Positions 38,273-47,937 of a DNA stretch of 64,000 nucleotides are shown here, piece by piece (positions within the stretch are counted from its first letter, which is position 1; every line of letters starts with the position of its first letter). The position numbers were made by a program, and so were the translations under genes. This stretch comes from CAZQQU01 sp964595625. Lineage in GTDB: Bacteria; Bacteroidota; Bacteroidia; Flavobacteriales; Flavobacteriaceae. Below the pieces are notes generated by a model. It saw nothing but the letters and a program-made list of their open reading frames with translations, ran no database searches and was not told the DNA's origin. The stretch is from the NCBI GenBank assembly GCA_964595625.1, contig CAZQQU010000003.1, positions 186,001 through 250,000 of the forward strand. Direction: 5' to 3'.

Positions 38273-39250
38273 ATGAAAGATTTAGAGAATTATCGGGAGA
38301 GTTTTGAAAATCACTTAATAAACTATGTTTCTACCTACAAAACACCCGAAAATTTATATGCTCCTATTCGATATATAGTTGGCTTGGGGGGCAAACGACT
38401 TCGCCCCATGTTAACCTTGTTAGCTTGTGATATTTTTGATAAACCGTTTCAAAATGGCTTGGATGCCGCATTGGCTATCGAATTGTTTCACAATTTTTCA
38501 CTGATGCACGACGATATCATGGATCGTGCACCGCTACGTCGTGGCCACGTGACGGTTCACGAAAAGTGGGATACCAATACGGCCATTTTATCGGGAGATG
38601 CTTTATTGATACTGGCCTATCGCCTTTTTGAAAATTACAGTCCATTGGTTTTCCACCAATTGGCAACTCTGTTTAGTAAAACAGCCATAGAAGTATGTGA
38701 GGGACAGCAGTTAGATATTGATTTTCAGCATACTAATCAAGTTTCGGTGGGTGATTATATCGATATGATATGCCGGAAAACAGCTGTTTTGCTAGGAGCC
38801 GCTTTAGAAATGGGAGCCATTATTGCGGAATGTAGTCCGGAAGATCAACAACATTTGTACGAGTACGGAAAAAACTTAGGGATTGCTTTTCAATTACAAG
38901 ATGACTATTTGGATGTGTTTGGAAATTCGGAAACCTTTGGAAAACAACTCGGAGGAGACATCATTGAAAACAAAAAAACTTTTCTATATCTAAAATCACT
39001 TGAAAAGGCTCCAGCTTCTCAGCGTACTTTATTGGAAGAACTATTTTCGATACGACCCGAAAATCCAACCGAAAAAATAGAAACCGTCACTAAAATCTTT
39101 TTAGAAACGGGCGTTACGGAAGAAACCCAAATCACTATTCAGCAATACGTGGAAGCGGCTTTGGTGCATGCACAAGCCTTGCAAATATCTCATGATAATA
39201 AGCAGTTACTCACTGAATTTGCTCATTATCTTACAGGGAGAAGTTTTTGA
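38273..39250 (+). CDS. Polyprenyl diphosphate synthase family protein
   Basis: A 325-residue all-helical prenyltransferase. It carries GGKRLRPML, the first Asp-rich motif DDIMDRAPLRRG, and the second QDDYLD. It condenses isopentenyl diphosphate with allylic diphosphates; chain length cannot be deduced with confidence. It is consistent with the mevalonate route indicated by HMG-CoA reductase at 61.4 kb. A TACTTTTG box lies at 38204-38211. The stop abuts the convergent nucleoside phosphorylase stop. Confidence 0.93.
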   Translation: MKDLENYRESFENHLINYVSTYKTPENLYAPIRYIVGLGGKRLRPMLTLLACDIFDKPFQNGLDAALAIELFHNFSLMHDDIMDRAPLRRGHVTVHEKWDTNTAILSGDALLILAYRLFENYSPLVFHQLATLFSKTAIEVCEGQQLDIDFQHTNQVSVGDYIDMICRKTAVLLGAALEMGAIIAECSPEDQQHLYEYGKNLGIAFQLQDDYLDVFGNSETFGKQLGGDIIENKKTFLYLKSLEKAPASQRTLLEELFSIRPENPTEKIETVTKIFLETGVTEETQITIQQYVEAALVHAQALQISHDNKQLLTEFAHYLTGRSF

Positions 39251-40063
39251 TTAAAAGGTTTGTATCAGTCGGGATAGTAGAGTGATTAACTGAGGTTCTG
39301 CTTCTTTCGCTTTCGCGAAAATATCTCGGATTGAAACTGGTTGTAGGTGATCAGGATCGCAAGAATCAGTCAATACCGATAAAGCAACCACCGGAAGTTG
39401 GAGTTGTTGAGCGACAATCACCTCGGGGACAGTACTCATTCCTACGGCATCAGCCCCTAATATTTTAAGCATCCGGTATTCAGCACGGGTTTCCAGTTGC
39501 GGCCCTACCACTGCTGCATAGACTCCGCTATGAAGTACTATGTTTTCCTGACGGGCTATTTTCTTTAAAAAAGTATTGTATTCTCCATGGTAGGGAGCCG
39601 ACATATCCACAAAACGGTTTCCAAATTGGGAAGCTTGCCCAAATGCCAAAGGAGAATTGCCCATCAGGTTGATATGATCTTCCACTAGCATAATTTCACC
39701 CGGTTTAAATTCCAGATTTATAGCTCCGGAAGCATTCGTAATACAAAGATTTTCAATTCCTAATCGATGTAAAACCCGCAGTGGATAAGTGATTTCTTGT
39801 AGGGAGTATCCTTCATAGCGATGGAGCCGGCCCTGCATGACGATTACTTTTTTTCCTTGGAGCAGTCCATAAATAAGTTGGCCTCGGTGAAAATCTACCG
39901 TGGGCGGAGGGAAATGAGGAATGTTTCGGTAATCTACTTGCGCTAGGATGTCTACTTGCTCGATAAGTTGGTGGAGACCTGTACCCAAAATAATGCCGGC
40001 TACTGCATTTCCAAAACCTTTTGAATGCAAAAAAGATACAGATTCCTCCAGCGCGTGTCTCAT
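39251..40063 (-). CDS. Purine-nucleoside phosphorylase
   Basis: A 270-residue enzyme of the trimeric PNP class: IILGTGLHQL, CITNASGAIN, VGPQLETRAEYRML and GMSTVPEVIVA. It splits purine (deoxy)nucleosides with phosphate for salvage. Near its 3' end the DNA (39308-39321) contains a TTTTCGCGAAAGCG half-palindrome, which here encodes part of FAKAKEAEP. A tRNA gene lies just upstream in the same direction. Confidence 0.95.
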   Translation of the reverse strand: MRHALEESVSFLHSKGFGNAVAGIILGTGLHQLIEQVDILAQVDYRNIPHFPPPTVDFHRGQLIYGLLQGKKVIVMQGRLHRYEGYSLQEITYPLRVLHRLGIENLCITNASGAINLEFKPGEIMLVEDHINLMGNSPLAFGQASQFGNRFVDMSAPYHGEYNTFLKKIARQENIVLHSGVYAAVVGPQLETRAEYRMLKILGADAVGMSTVPEVIVAQQLQLPVVALSVLTDSCDPDHLQPVSIRDIFAKAKEAEPQLITLLSRLIQTF

Positions 40064-40077
40064 ATCTAGAAACTAAA

Positions 40078-40097
40078 AATCCCCGCGGGCGGGGATT
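40078..40097 (-). terminator. Terminator of tRNA-Phe
   Basis: A 7-bp stem AATCCCC/GGGGATT around a 6-base GC loop. It is followed on the minus strand by a T run, and sits directly after tRNA-Phe and before the phosphorylase start. Confidence 0.75.
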
Positions 40098-40105
40098 GTT
40101 TTTAG

Positions 40106-40178
<73 letters not shown>

Positions 40179-40351
40179 ATACGATCGTTAGAACGTCTAC
40201 TTCACTAATTAACACTTAAGGTGAAAGCGGATGCAAATATAAAGTTATTTTGTTTGGTACAAAAAAAATAAAAAAAAGTTTTTGCTGGGAACCCTTTATT
40301 TCCATAAATCTAATACTACCTTTGTACATTGACAGCTATACAGGTCTTACT

Positions 40352-41092
40352 ATGAGTATATTAACGGTTGATATTGGTAATACCCGTATCAAATGGGGAG
40401 TATTTGAAAATAACCACTTGCTACAAAAAATAGTCAGTGGTTTTGAAGATTTTGAGGAGACTGCACGGGAGATAAACGTCAAATATCCCGAAATTCGGTT
40501 AGCCATGATTTGTGTTGTAGGAAAATTTTCACAAAAAAGTAAGCAGATTTTACAGGGGTATTGGAAACTTTTTTTAGTATCACCCAATTTTTCTTTCCCT
40601 TTTGCGATTTCCTATGAAACACCTCAAACTTTGGGCGCCGATCGATTGACGTTAGCGGCGGCGGCTTATCAGCAATTTCCTCAAAAAAATGTATTGGTTA
40701 TCGACGCAGGCACTTGTATTACTTACGATTTTATAGATGCTGCTGGTGTTTATCAAGGCGGAGCAATCTCTCCCGGTCTGAGATTGAGATACCAATCATT
40801 AAATGATTATACCCAACAACTTCCGTTGTTGCAACCTGCTGCTCCTGAGCATGTAATCGGGAAATCGACCGCAGGTGCCATTCATTCCGGAGTGGTTTAT
40901 GGGGTGGTTCATGAGATAGAGGGTGCCATCGCCCATTATCAGTTGTTTTATAAAGATTTAACAGTAATTTTAACAGGTGGAAATGCTGATTTTTTGCAGG
41001 ATAAATTAAAAAATAGCATATTTGCCAACTCTAATTTCCTGTTGGAAGGATTAAACTTCTTGTCAGGGTTTATCGAATGTGATGATTTATAG
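40352..41092 (+). CDS. coaX: Type III pantothenate kinase
   Basis: 246 residues from the ATG at 40352 (MSILTVDIGNTRIKWG); a frame reaching back to 40250 lacks family features, and a TACCTTTG box lies at 40317-40324. Motifs seen: DIGNTRIKWG (phosphate binding), GADRLTLAAAA, DAGTCITYDFI and GGAISPGLRLR. It phosphorylates pantothenate in CoA synthesis and needs a monovalent cation. It is the first gene of a tightly spaced run of envelope genes, and its 3' end overlaps the next gene by 11 bases. Confidence 0.95.
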   Translation: MSILTVDIGNTRIKWGVFENNHLLQKIVSGFEDFEETAREINVKYPEIRLAMICVVGKFSQKSKQILQGYWKLFLVSPNFSFPFAISYETPQTLGADRLTLAAAAYQQFPQKNVLVIDAGTCITYDFIDAAGVYQGGAISPGLRLRYQSLNDYTQQLPLLQPAAPEHVIGKSTAGAIHSGVVYGVVHEIEGAIAHYQLFYKDLTVILTGGNADFLQDKLKNSIFANSNFLLEGLNFLSGFIECDDL

Positions 41093-42323
41093 GCTTTTAG
41101 CAGCGGTTTTAATATTTTCATATACACTTAGTGCTCAGCAGAATTCCTCCTCGCCTTATTCTTTCTTTGGCATTGGATTGTCTGAATATAATGGTATTGT
41201 AGAAAATAGAAGTATGGGAGGATTAGGCATATACTCAGATAGCATTCGAGTCAATCTACAAAATCCTGCCGGTTGGTCTCATTTTAAATTGGTCAATTTC
41301 TCTGCCGGAGCTTCCTACAATTACGCCGCCTTAAAATCCGATAAAAGTTCGGGAGTAGCTACCAACTCGGCCATTAATTATATTGTACTGGGTTTTCCGA
41401 TTAGCAAAAAAATGGGAGTCAGTTTTGGGGTGATGCCCAACTCTTCGGTGGGTTATGCTTTGTCGAGTACAGAAAATCAATCGATTACTTTCAATTCTGG
41501 AGAAGGAGGAACCACGAAGGTTTATTTAGGTGCGGGCTATCAAATTACCCCGGAGTTAAGTGTGGGCGTCCAAGCAGCCTATAATTTTGGTGAAATAGAA
41601 AACACCACCATATTTTCTCATGACGAGGTACAATATGGAACCAAAGAATTTAATCGGTCACACTTATCTGGATTTAGCTATAATCTAGGAGCCATGTACA
41701 AAAAGAAAGTAGCTCCTCAATTAGAGCTCGTGGCCGCAGCGACTTATGGGCTTCAATCGGAGTTAAAATCTGAAAATTACCGAAGAATTTCAAGTGTGTT
41801 GGTAGTGAGCGAACTGCAACACAGTGAAATAGACGGGATGGATATCGAAGTAGCTGATTCTTACCTGACTATGCCTTCTCAATTTAGTGTAGGAGTTGGT
41901 TTGGGGGAACCTCAAAAATGGTTTGTGGGACTCGAATATTTCACTAGACAAAAAAGTAGCTATATTAACCGAACCATCACCTTGGCAGATGTTACGGCTA
42001 AAAATACCACCGTCTATCGTTTAGGGGGCTATTACTTACCCGATTACAGAGCATTTTCCTCCTACCATAAAAAAATTACCTACCGCGCTGGATTGCGTTA
42101 TGAAAACACCGGACTATTACTCAAAGGACAAGACATTAATGAATTTGGCATATCTTTTGGAGTGGGTCTTCCGGTGGGACGTCTTTTCTCAAGTATCAAC
42201 ATCGGAGTTGAAGTAGGAAAAAGAGGAACTACCCAAGCTGGATTAGTACAAGAAAATTTTATAAATACATTTATTGGATTTACGCTTAATGATAGGTGGT
42301 TTGTAAAAACTCTGTACGATTAA
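41082..42323 (+). CDS. Outer-membrane beta-barrel protein
   Basis: 413 residues from the ATG at 41082. A signal peptide is cleaved near LSAQQ (residue 20). The body alternates hydrophobic and polar residues in many short strands rich in Gly, Tyr and Ser (VNFSAGASYNYAALKS, KVYLGAGYQI, FGISFGVGLPVGR) and ends in an aromatic-rich strand. It resembles the FadL-like or PorV-like barrels of Bacteroidota, but the exact family is uncertain. It overlaps coaX and precedes the TPR gene by 31 bases. Confidence 0.82.
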   Translation: MIYRLLAAVLIFSYTLSAQQNSSSPYSFFGIGLSEYNGIVENRSMGGLGIYSDSIRVNLQNPAGWSHFKLVNFSAGASYNYAALKSDKSSGVATNSAINYIVLGFPISKKMGVSFGVMPNSSVGYALSSTENQSITFNSGEGGTTKVYLGAGYQITPELSVGVQAAYNFGEIENTTIFSHDEVQYGTKEFNRSHLSGFSYNLGAMYKKKVAPQLELVAAATYGLQSELKSENYRRISSVLVVSELQHSEIDGMDIEVADSYLTMPSQFSVGVGLGEPQKWFVGLEYFTRQKSSYINRTITLADVTAKNTTVYRLGGYYLPDYRAFSSYHKKITYRAGLRYENTGLLLKGQDINEFGISFGVGLPVGRLFSSINIGVEVGKRGTTQAGLVQENFINTFIGFTLNDRWFVKTLYD

Positions 42324-42354
42324 AATTTTTAGTTAATATTAAAATTAGATTGCG

Positions 42355-43707
42355 ATGAAATTTATTTTAGGTTTATCAACACTCGTTCTCACTTTGCCCT
42401 TAATAGCACAAGATTGCGCTTTGACACATACCTTGTTTGCTGACCAAGCCAAAATGGATAACTATGAAGCTGCCTACCCCTATTTGCAAGAAGTTCGGAA
42501 AAGTTGTCCTGATTACCATATTTCTACCTATCAATACGGTGATAGAATCTATAAAGACAGGCTAGAAAAAGCTGCTGCTGGTGATAAGTTAGCTGTTTTT
42601 AATGAGTACAAACAATTTTACCAAGAGCGTTTTCAATATTTCCCTCAAAATACACCTGAAGGCAAAATGTTAGCCGACCTGGCACAGGTTCAGTTTGACT
42701 ACAATTTGGGTTCAAGAATGGAACAATATCGAGCCTTTGAAAACGCCTATAACAAAGATAAAGACGGATTTACTTCTGCCAAATCGATTTATACCTATTT
42801 TTCTCTTGCGGTAGATTTGTTTACGGAAAACCAATTACCTGTAGAGGAAGTATTTACTTTGTATGATGAGTTAATTGCTAAAATCGAGAAAGAAGAAAAT
42901 GATTTAGCAGGAAAAATTACTCCCCTTATTGAAAAACAAGATCGGGGGGTCGCTTTAGAAGCAGCTGAAGAAAGACTTTTAAAAGCCGGTGAGACCAATT
43001 TAGATTCGTATTCTAAAATTAAAAACGGTATCAACGGAAAATTGGGTAATATCGCTGACTGTGACAATTTAATACTCTTGTATGAAAAGGATTTTGAAGC
43101 GAATAAAACGGATATTAAATGGTTGCAAGGAGTCAACAGCAGATTATCGGCTAAAGAATGTACAGAGCCTTTCTCATTCCGAGTGGCAGAAGCATTACAC
43201 GCCATTGAGCCCTCGGCTTCGTCTGCTTATATCATTGGTGCTCGAGCCGAAAATGAAGGCAATATTAATGCGGCTTTAGAATACTACAACCAAGCAGCAG
43301 AATTGTTTACTGACAACACCCGAAAAGCTCAGATTTATGCTAAAATAGGAGATGTGTACCGCAAGCGAGGTAACTTATCCAATGCACGTAATTATTATAG
43401 AAAAGCCATTGATTCTCGTCCTTCTTTCGGGTATGCGTATCTGCAAATTGCAGCTATGTATTCTAGTAGCTCGAACGACTGTGGTGCTACTCCTTTTGAA
43501 AAGCGAGCTATTAACTGGTTAGCTGCCGAACAAGCACGTACGGCGGCCCGTGTGGATCCTTCCGTAGCTGCCACTGCTAATGCGGCTGCTTCTAGCTATA
43601 TGCAAAGAGCTCCACAAAGACAAGATATCTTTATTGAAGGTATGGAAGGTAAAACCATTGTATTCAGTTGTTGGATAGGTGGTAGTATCAAAGTGCCTAG
43701 TTTGTAA
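42355..43707 (+). CDS. Tetratricopeptide repeat protein, secreted
   Basis: A 450-residue protein with a signal peptide (MKFILGLSTLVLTLPLIAQ). TPR-like helices are clearest around residues 290-370 (NINAALEYYNQAAELF, AKIGDVYRKRGNLSNARNYYRKAI). The protein begins with Cys-containing mature sequence QDCAL. It probably acts as a periplasmic scaffold. It lies directly between the barrel gene and lptC, whose ATG follows the stop after a single base. Confidence 0.88.
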   Translation: MKFILGLSTLVLTLPLIAQDCALTHTLFADQAKMDNYEAAYPYLQEVRKSCPDYHISTYQYGDRIYKDRLEKAAAGDKLAVFNEYKQFYQERFQYFPQNTPEGKMLADLAQVQFDYNLGSRMEQYRAFENAYNKDKDGFTSAKSIYTYFSLAVDLFTENQLPVEEVFTLYDELIAKIEKEENDLAGKITPLIEKQDRGVALEAAEERLLKAGETNLDSYSKIKNGINGKLGNIADCDNLILLYEKDFEANKTDIKWLQGVNSRLSAKECTEPFSFRVAEALHAIEPSASSAYIIGARAENEGNINAALEYYNQAAELFTDNTRKAQIYAKIGDVYRKRGNLSNARNYYRKAIDSRPSFGYAYLQIAAMYSSSSNDCGATPFEKRAINWLAAEQARTAARVDPSVAATANAAASSYMQRAPQRQDIFIEGMEGKTIVFSCWIGGSIKVPSL

Positions 43708-43708
43708 A

Positions 43709-44275
43709 ATGAATTTCATAAAATCTATAAAAAGCATCATAACTGCCAATGTGGTTATGATGCTTTTTGCTTGTGATGGTACTTACCAACAAAAACAACA
43801 ATTGTCGGTTTCAGACTACGAGCCGGTCACTATTGCAGAAAACATCAACCTAAAATATACAGACTCCGGAAAGGTAGTCACCCACCTGATCGCCGAAAAA
43901 GTATTGGATTTCTCCAATTTCGAATTTCCTTATACCGAATTCCCCGACGGGTTAAAACTCTACTTTTGGGATAATCAGGGAAGAAAAAACACAGTAATTT
44001 CCGATTACGGTATCCAGTACGACCAATCCGGTTTGGTAGATTTGCGAGGGAATGTACAGGTTTTTACTCATGATAGTACCGTACTACAGGCCACTCAGTT
44101 GTATTGGGACCAATCCAGTCAATGGGTATTTACCGACCAACCCTATAAAATTAACTTTAAAAACGGTTCGTCCAACGAAGGAATTAGTTTTGATTCTAAT
44201 CAAGATTTTACTAATTTTATATCCCTGCGAAATGTAGGTGTGCAAGTGGTCGAAAAATCAGAAGAAAATGAATAA
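43709..44275 (+). CDS. lptC: LPS export ABC transporter periplasmic protein LptC
   Basis: 188 residues from the ATG at 43709, one base after the TPR stop; a longer in-frame start would overlap the previous gene. The lipobox MLFAC predicts a lipoprotein, whereas E. coli LptC has a transmembrane anchor. The beta-jellyroll pattern typical of LptC is visible (LDFSNFEFPYTEFPDG, GNVQVFTHD, LYWDQSSQWVFTDQPY). It should carry lipid A from LptFGB to LptA in the periplasm. lpxB a few kb away fits this role. Confidence 0.88.
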   Translation: MNFIKSIKSIITANVVMMLFACDGTYQQKQQLSVSDYEPVTIAENINLKYTDSGKVVTHLIAEKVLDFSNFEFPYTEFPDGLKLYFWDNQGRKNTVISDYGIQYDQSGLVDLRGNVQVFTHDSTVLQATQLYWDQSSQWVFTDQPYKINFKNGSSNEGISFDSNQDFTNFISLRNVGVQVVEKSEENE

Positions 44276-44474
44276 ATACAGCTTTTTAAAAATATTTGAA
44301 TTTATATACCTCGGTATATTTTTCCTGTCTGCTTATGAGATCATTACTAGTTGGAGTGTGGATCGGAATCGAGCTTACCTTTTTTTAATTTTCGCAGTCG
44401 TATCTATTTTTATGTTTTTCTTTCGAAGAAAATACCGCAGAAAATTCCAAAAGCATAATCAAAATAAACCATGA
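44268..44474 (+). CDS. Small two-helix membrane protein between lptC and the CNNM gene
   Basis: 68 residues from the ATG at 44268, overlapping lptC by 8 bases and the next gene by 4 (ATGA). There are two hydrophobic segments, about 12-30 and 40-55, then a strongly basic tail (FFRRKYRRKFQKH). The tight overlaps on both sides argue for a real, cotranslated gene. Family unknown. Confidence 0.75.
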   Translation: MNKYSFLKIFEFIYLGIFFLSAYEIITSWSVDRNRAYLFLIFAVVSIFMFFFRRKYRRKFQKHNQNKP

Positions 44475-45700
44475 GTCTTTACCTGTTCGCAGGGCTATTT
44501 TTGATAGGAACCCTTTTTTTCTCGGGTATGCAAACGGCATTTCGTTATGCCAATCGAATTTTTATAGAAATTGAAAAGCACAAAACCGGTCTGGTTTCTT
44601 ATGCACTAACGAAAACCACCCAAAATCCCGTCCATTTTGTGGTGACCATGTTTTTAGGAGAAACCCTCTCTCTTTTCTTTTTTGTACTATGTGTTTACCA
44701 CCTGTTATTACCGTTTTCCAGCCCCTTGATGACCTGGGGAATAGCACTTTTAGTTTTGCTGGGTTTACTAGTACTACGAGTTCTTATTTCTAAAAACACG
44801 TATAAAATTTACGCGCATTCACTGATTAAATTTTTTTCGATACCGGCCCTGCTCATCTATTGGATTTTTTATCCCTTGGCCGAAATAATCATTAAAAGCT
44901 CGTATCTACTTTCAGATATCTGGTTTAAAAAGCGAATCCAACCTTTTTATAATGGTTTTTCGTCAGACATAAGTGAATACATTACCGAGCAAATTGAATC
45001 TGCGGGTAACCGAGAGGAGGTCGAGGCCGAAATACGTATTTTTCAAAATGCCCTTTCTTTTCCCGATATCAAAGCCCGCGAAGTGATGACACCGCGTACT
45101 GAAATAACAGCCATCGATGAAGAAAGTTCGGTGGAAGAATTACAAAAACTTTTTGCAGAAACGGGTTATTCTAAAATTCTAGTGTATAAAAACAATATTG
45201 ATACCATTGTGGGCTATGTTCACTCCTTTGAGATGTTCAAAAACCCCACCCATATTCAATCGATCATGAAATCTCCCCTCTATGTGCCGGAATCTATTCC
45301 TGCCGGGGCTGTGTTAAAAAAGCTGAATAAAGCACGTAAAAGTATCGCTATTGTCATCGATGAGTTTGGTGGTACCGCCGGTATGCTCACCACCGAAGAT
45401 ATTATCGAAGAGCTTTTTGGTGAAATCGAAGACGAACACGACTCCGACGAAATGATTGAACAGGTTTTAGCCGAAAATAGATACCGATTTTCAGCCCGTT
45501 TGGAAGTGGATTATATCAATCAAAACTATCAGTTAAATCTTCCCGAAGAAGATAGTTACGAAACTTTAGGCGGATTGGTTTTTCACTATGCTGAAGAGAT
45601 TCCGAAGAAAGGAGATGTGGTTTCCATTGCGGGTTACCAAATCAAAATTTTACACGTATCGGACCGGCGTATCGAAGAAATCGAACTGACTATTTTGTAA
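44471..45700 (+). CDS. Hemolysin-type CNNM/CorC family protein (membrane domain, CBS pair, CorC domain)
   Basis: A 409-residue protein with an N-terminal membrane domain of about four helices (residues 3-160). Two CBS motifs follow, about 205-265 and 270-325 (REVMTPRTEITAI, IVIDEFGGTAGMLTTEDIIEEL), and then the CorC/HlyC C-terminal domain (YETLGGLVF). Proteins of this type move or sense Mg2+ or other divalent cations. It resembles GldE of the gliding apparatus in layout, but the context here is not that of gldE. ATGA overlap with the small membrane gene upstream. Confidence 0.92.
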   Translation: MSLYLFAGLFLIGTLFFSGMQTAFRYANRIFIEIEKHKTGLVSYALTKTTQNPVHFVVTMFLGETLSLFFFVLCVYHLLLPFSSPLMTWGIALLVLLGLLVLRVLISKNTYKIYAHSLIKFFSIPALLIYWIFYPLAEIIIKSSYLLSDIWFKKRIQPFYNGFSSDISEYITEQIESAGNREEVEAEIRIFQNALSFPDIKAREVMTPRTEITAIDEESSVEELQKLFAETGYSKILVYKNNIDTIVGYVHSFEMFKNPTHIQSIMKSPLYVPESIPAGAVLKKLNKARKSIAIVIDEFGGTAGMLTTEDIIEELFGEIEDEHDSDEMIEQVLAENRYRFSARLEVDYINQNYQLNLPEEDSYETLGGLVFHYAEEIPKKGDVVSIAGYQIKILHVSDRRIEEIELTIL

Positions 45701-45801
45701 AAAAAATTCTTTTTTTGAGAAAATCCCCCATTTTTAAAGGATAATTTTTTATAAGTTCCTGAAAAGTGGTATTTTCGCACACTTTTTAAACTCAAATTAA
45801 G

Positions 45802-47916
45802 ATGGCAATATTAAGTAAAATTAGACAACGCACAGTTTTTCTAATATTTGTGATAGCATTAGCACTGTTCTCTTTTGTATTGATGGATGTTCTGAGTAGT
45901 GGTACTTTTAGCAGTCAAAAAAATGCCAATACCGTTGGAACCATAAACGGTGTGGATATATCTCGGGAGGCTTTTGCTAATCAGGTGGATAATATCAAAC
46001 AGCAAATGGGAGGAAATGTTTCCGATATGCAAGCGGTAAATTTTGTGTGGGATCGTATCGTAAATTCTACTTTGCTAGAAAACCAAATGGAAGAATTAGA
46101 CATCACTGTATCGGAGCCTAAAAAAGTAGATGCCATGGCCCAATTTTTCCCACAAGATTCTCGATTTGTGGATGCCTTGGGAATGTTTGATTACGATGGC
46201 TACCTTGCCTTTATGAAGGATGCCAAAAAAAATAATAGCATGGAGTTTTTCCAATATACCCAAATGGAAAAGCAATTGGAATTAAACTTGAAGCAAGAAA
46301 CCTATTTGGCGATGATTAATGCCGGTATGAATGCCTCTAAATCGGATGGGGAGTTTGAATACCGCAGTCAAAACGATCGCGTCAACTTCAGCTTTGTTCA
46401 AATACCTTACACGTCCATACCCGACGAAAGTGTACCGGTGTCTGAACAAGAAATTGTCAACTACATAAAAAACAATCCGGCGCGTTTCCAATCGGAAGCC
46501 TCGGTAGATATCCATTACGTACATTTCCCGGGAGAAGCATCGGCGGAAGATGAAGAAAATTTAAAAAATGAAATAGCGGCCTTATTAGAAGACCAGTACA
46601 TATACAATGCAGCAACCGGCCAAAATGATACCATTCCCGGATTTGGTAGAACTACCGATTATGTGGATTTTTTAACACAATTCTCAGACATTCCATACAA
46701 CGAACAGTACGTGTTTAAAAATCAATTGCCTCAAGAAATTGCAGATACCTTATTTACCCTTCCTGTAGGCGCCGTGTACGGTCCGTTTAAATTTAACAAT
46801 GCATACGGTTTGGCTAAAATTGCCGATACCCGTCAAATGCACGATTCTATTCACGTAAAACATCTTTTAATAACTTGGAAAGACATACAGACCCAAGCCG
46901 AATTTAGAACCAAAGAAGAAGCTAAAAAATTAGCAGATAGCTTGTATGGCTTGATTCAAGCTGATGGGTCTAGATTTGAGGAGTTGGCCAAAAGTCATTC
47001 GAATGACCCCGAAGTGGCTAGTAATGGTGGTGATTTAGGTTATATTCAGCCCTATACAGTAGTGGATAAATTTAATGAATTTATTATTGATAACGAGGCA
47101 GGTACCCAAGGAGTGGTTGAAACCGAAATTGGCTACCACATTATCAGTATAGAAGATAAAAAGAACCTTCAAAAAGTGGTTAAGACCCCTGTAATTTTAC
47201 GTGCTATTGAACCTTCTGAGGCTACTTCAGAGTTGACATTTAACCAAGCCACAACTTTTGAAGGCAATGCGGCTAAAGATTTTCTACAGGCGGCTGCCGA
47301 ACATAATTACGAAGTGCGTCCCGTTAATAAAATTAAACAATTTGACGATGTTATTCCCGGTATCGGTACTAACCGAGAATTAGTTACCTGGGCTTTTAAC
47401 TCCAAAACTAAAGTGGGGGCTATTAATCGCTATGCTGTGGGAGATGGTTATATAGTGGTACAGCTTACGGCCCGTAAAGAAAAAGGCTTGATGGATGCTT
47501 ATGAAGCAACCGCCATTGTTACGCCTATTTTAAGAAATCAGAAAAAAGCAGAGAACATTCGAAAAAGCATTACCGGTACTACTTTAGAAGAAATTGCTAA
47601 AGCGAACAACACCGTTGTGAACCCTGCTATTGGCCTTAGCATGGCTTCTCCCAATATCGTGGGAATAGGTCAGGAGCCTAAAGTGGTAGGTACAGCTTTG
47701 GCACTTAAAGCGGGAGAAACTTCTCCATTGATTGACGGAGCCTTTGGAGTCTATAAACTTACGGTTACTAAAAAAGAAGAAGCTTCTGATATAGCTGATT
47801 ATAGTACATATGTAGCCCAAGCTAGAGCCAAACTGACCGCGAATATGACCAATCGCATTGTAGAAGCGTTAAAGAAAAATGCTAAAATTGATGACCGACG
47901 AGCTAATTTCTACTAA
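45802..47916 (+). CDS. Membrane-anchored peptidylprolyl isomerase (SurA/PpiD-like)
   Basis: A 704-residue protein with a single N-terminal transmembrane helix (about 12-34). A chaperone-like region with the family element GTINGVDISREAFANQVD precedes a parvulin domain at about 347-455 (HVKHLLITWKD, NGGDLGYIQPYTVV, EIGYHIISIED). A long C-terminal part with a further degenerate parvulin-like section follows. It should assist folding of outer-membrane proteins in the periplasm. It ends the envelope run that starts at coaX and is closed by a good terminator. Confidence 0.95.
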   Translation: MAILSKIRQRTVFLIFVIALALFSFVLMDVLSSGTFSSQKNANTVGTINGVDISREAFANQVDNIKQQMGGNVSDMQAVNFVWDRIVNSTLLENQMEELDITVSEPKKVDAMAQFFPQDSRFVDALGMFDYDGYLAFMKDAKKNNSMEFFQYTQMEKQLELNLKQETYLAMINAGMNASKSDGEFEYRSQNDRVNFSFVQIPYTSIPDESVPVSEQEIVNYIKNNPARFQSEASVDIHYVHFPGEASAEDEENLKNEIAALLEDQYIYNAATGQNDTIPGFGRTTDYVDFLTQFSDIPYNEQYVFKNQLPQEIADTLFTLPVGAVYGPFKFNNAYGLAKIADTRQMHDSIHVKHLLITWKDIQTQAEFRTKEEAKKLADSLYGLIQADGSRFEELAKSHSNDPEVASNGGDLGYIQPYTVVDKFNEFIIDNEAGTQGVVETEIGYHIISIEDKKNLQKVVKTPVILRAIEPSEATSELTFNQATTFEGNAAKDFLQAAAEHNYEVRPVNKIKQFDDVIPGIGTNRELVTWAFNSKTKVGAINRYAVGDGYIVVQLTARKEKGLMDAYEATAIVTPILRNQKKAENIRKSITGTTLEEIAKANNTVVNPAIGLSMASPNIVGIGQEPKVVGTALALKAGETSPLIDGAFGVYKLTVTKKEEASDIADYSTYVAQARAKLTANMTNRIVEALKKNAKIDDRRANFY

Positions 47917-47937
47917 GATTCGTTGTTTATAAATACT

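Noticed and set aside
40250..40351. Longer N-terminus for pantothenate kinase
   Set aside because: The family N-terminus VDIGNTRIKWG directly follows the ATG at 40352, and the upstream part holds a promoter-like box.
42795..43205. A 136-codon frame opposite the TPR gene
   Set aside because: Serine- and leucine-rich antisense shadow of a well-supported gene, without independent signals.
44471..45700. Identification as gliding protein GldE
   Set aside because: The domain layout is shared, but the neighbours are Lpt and foldase genes rather than the usual gldD/mutY/ssb context, so only the CNNM/CorC family name is given.
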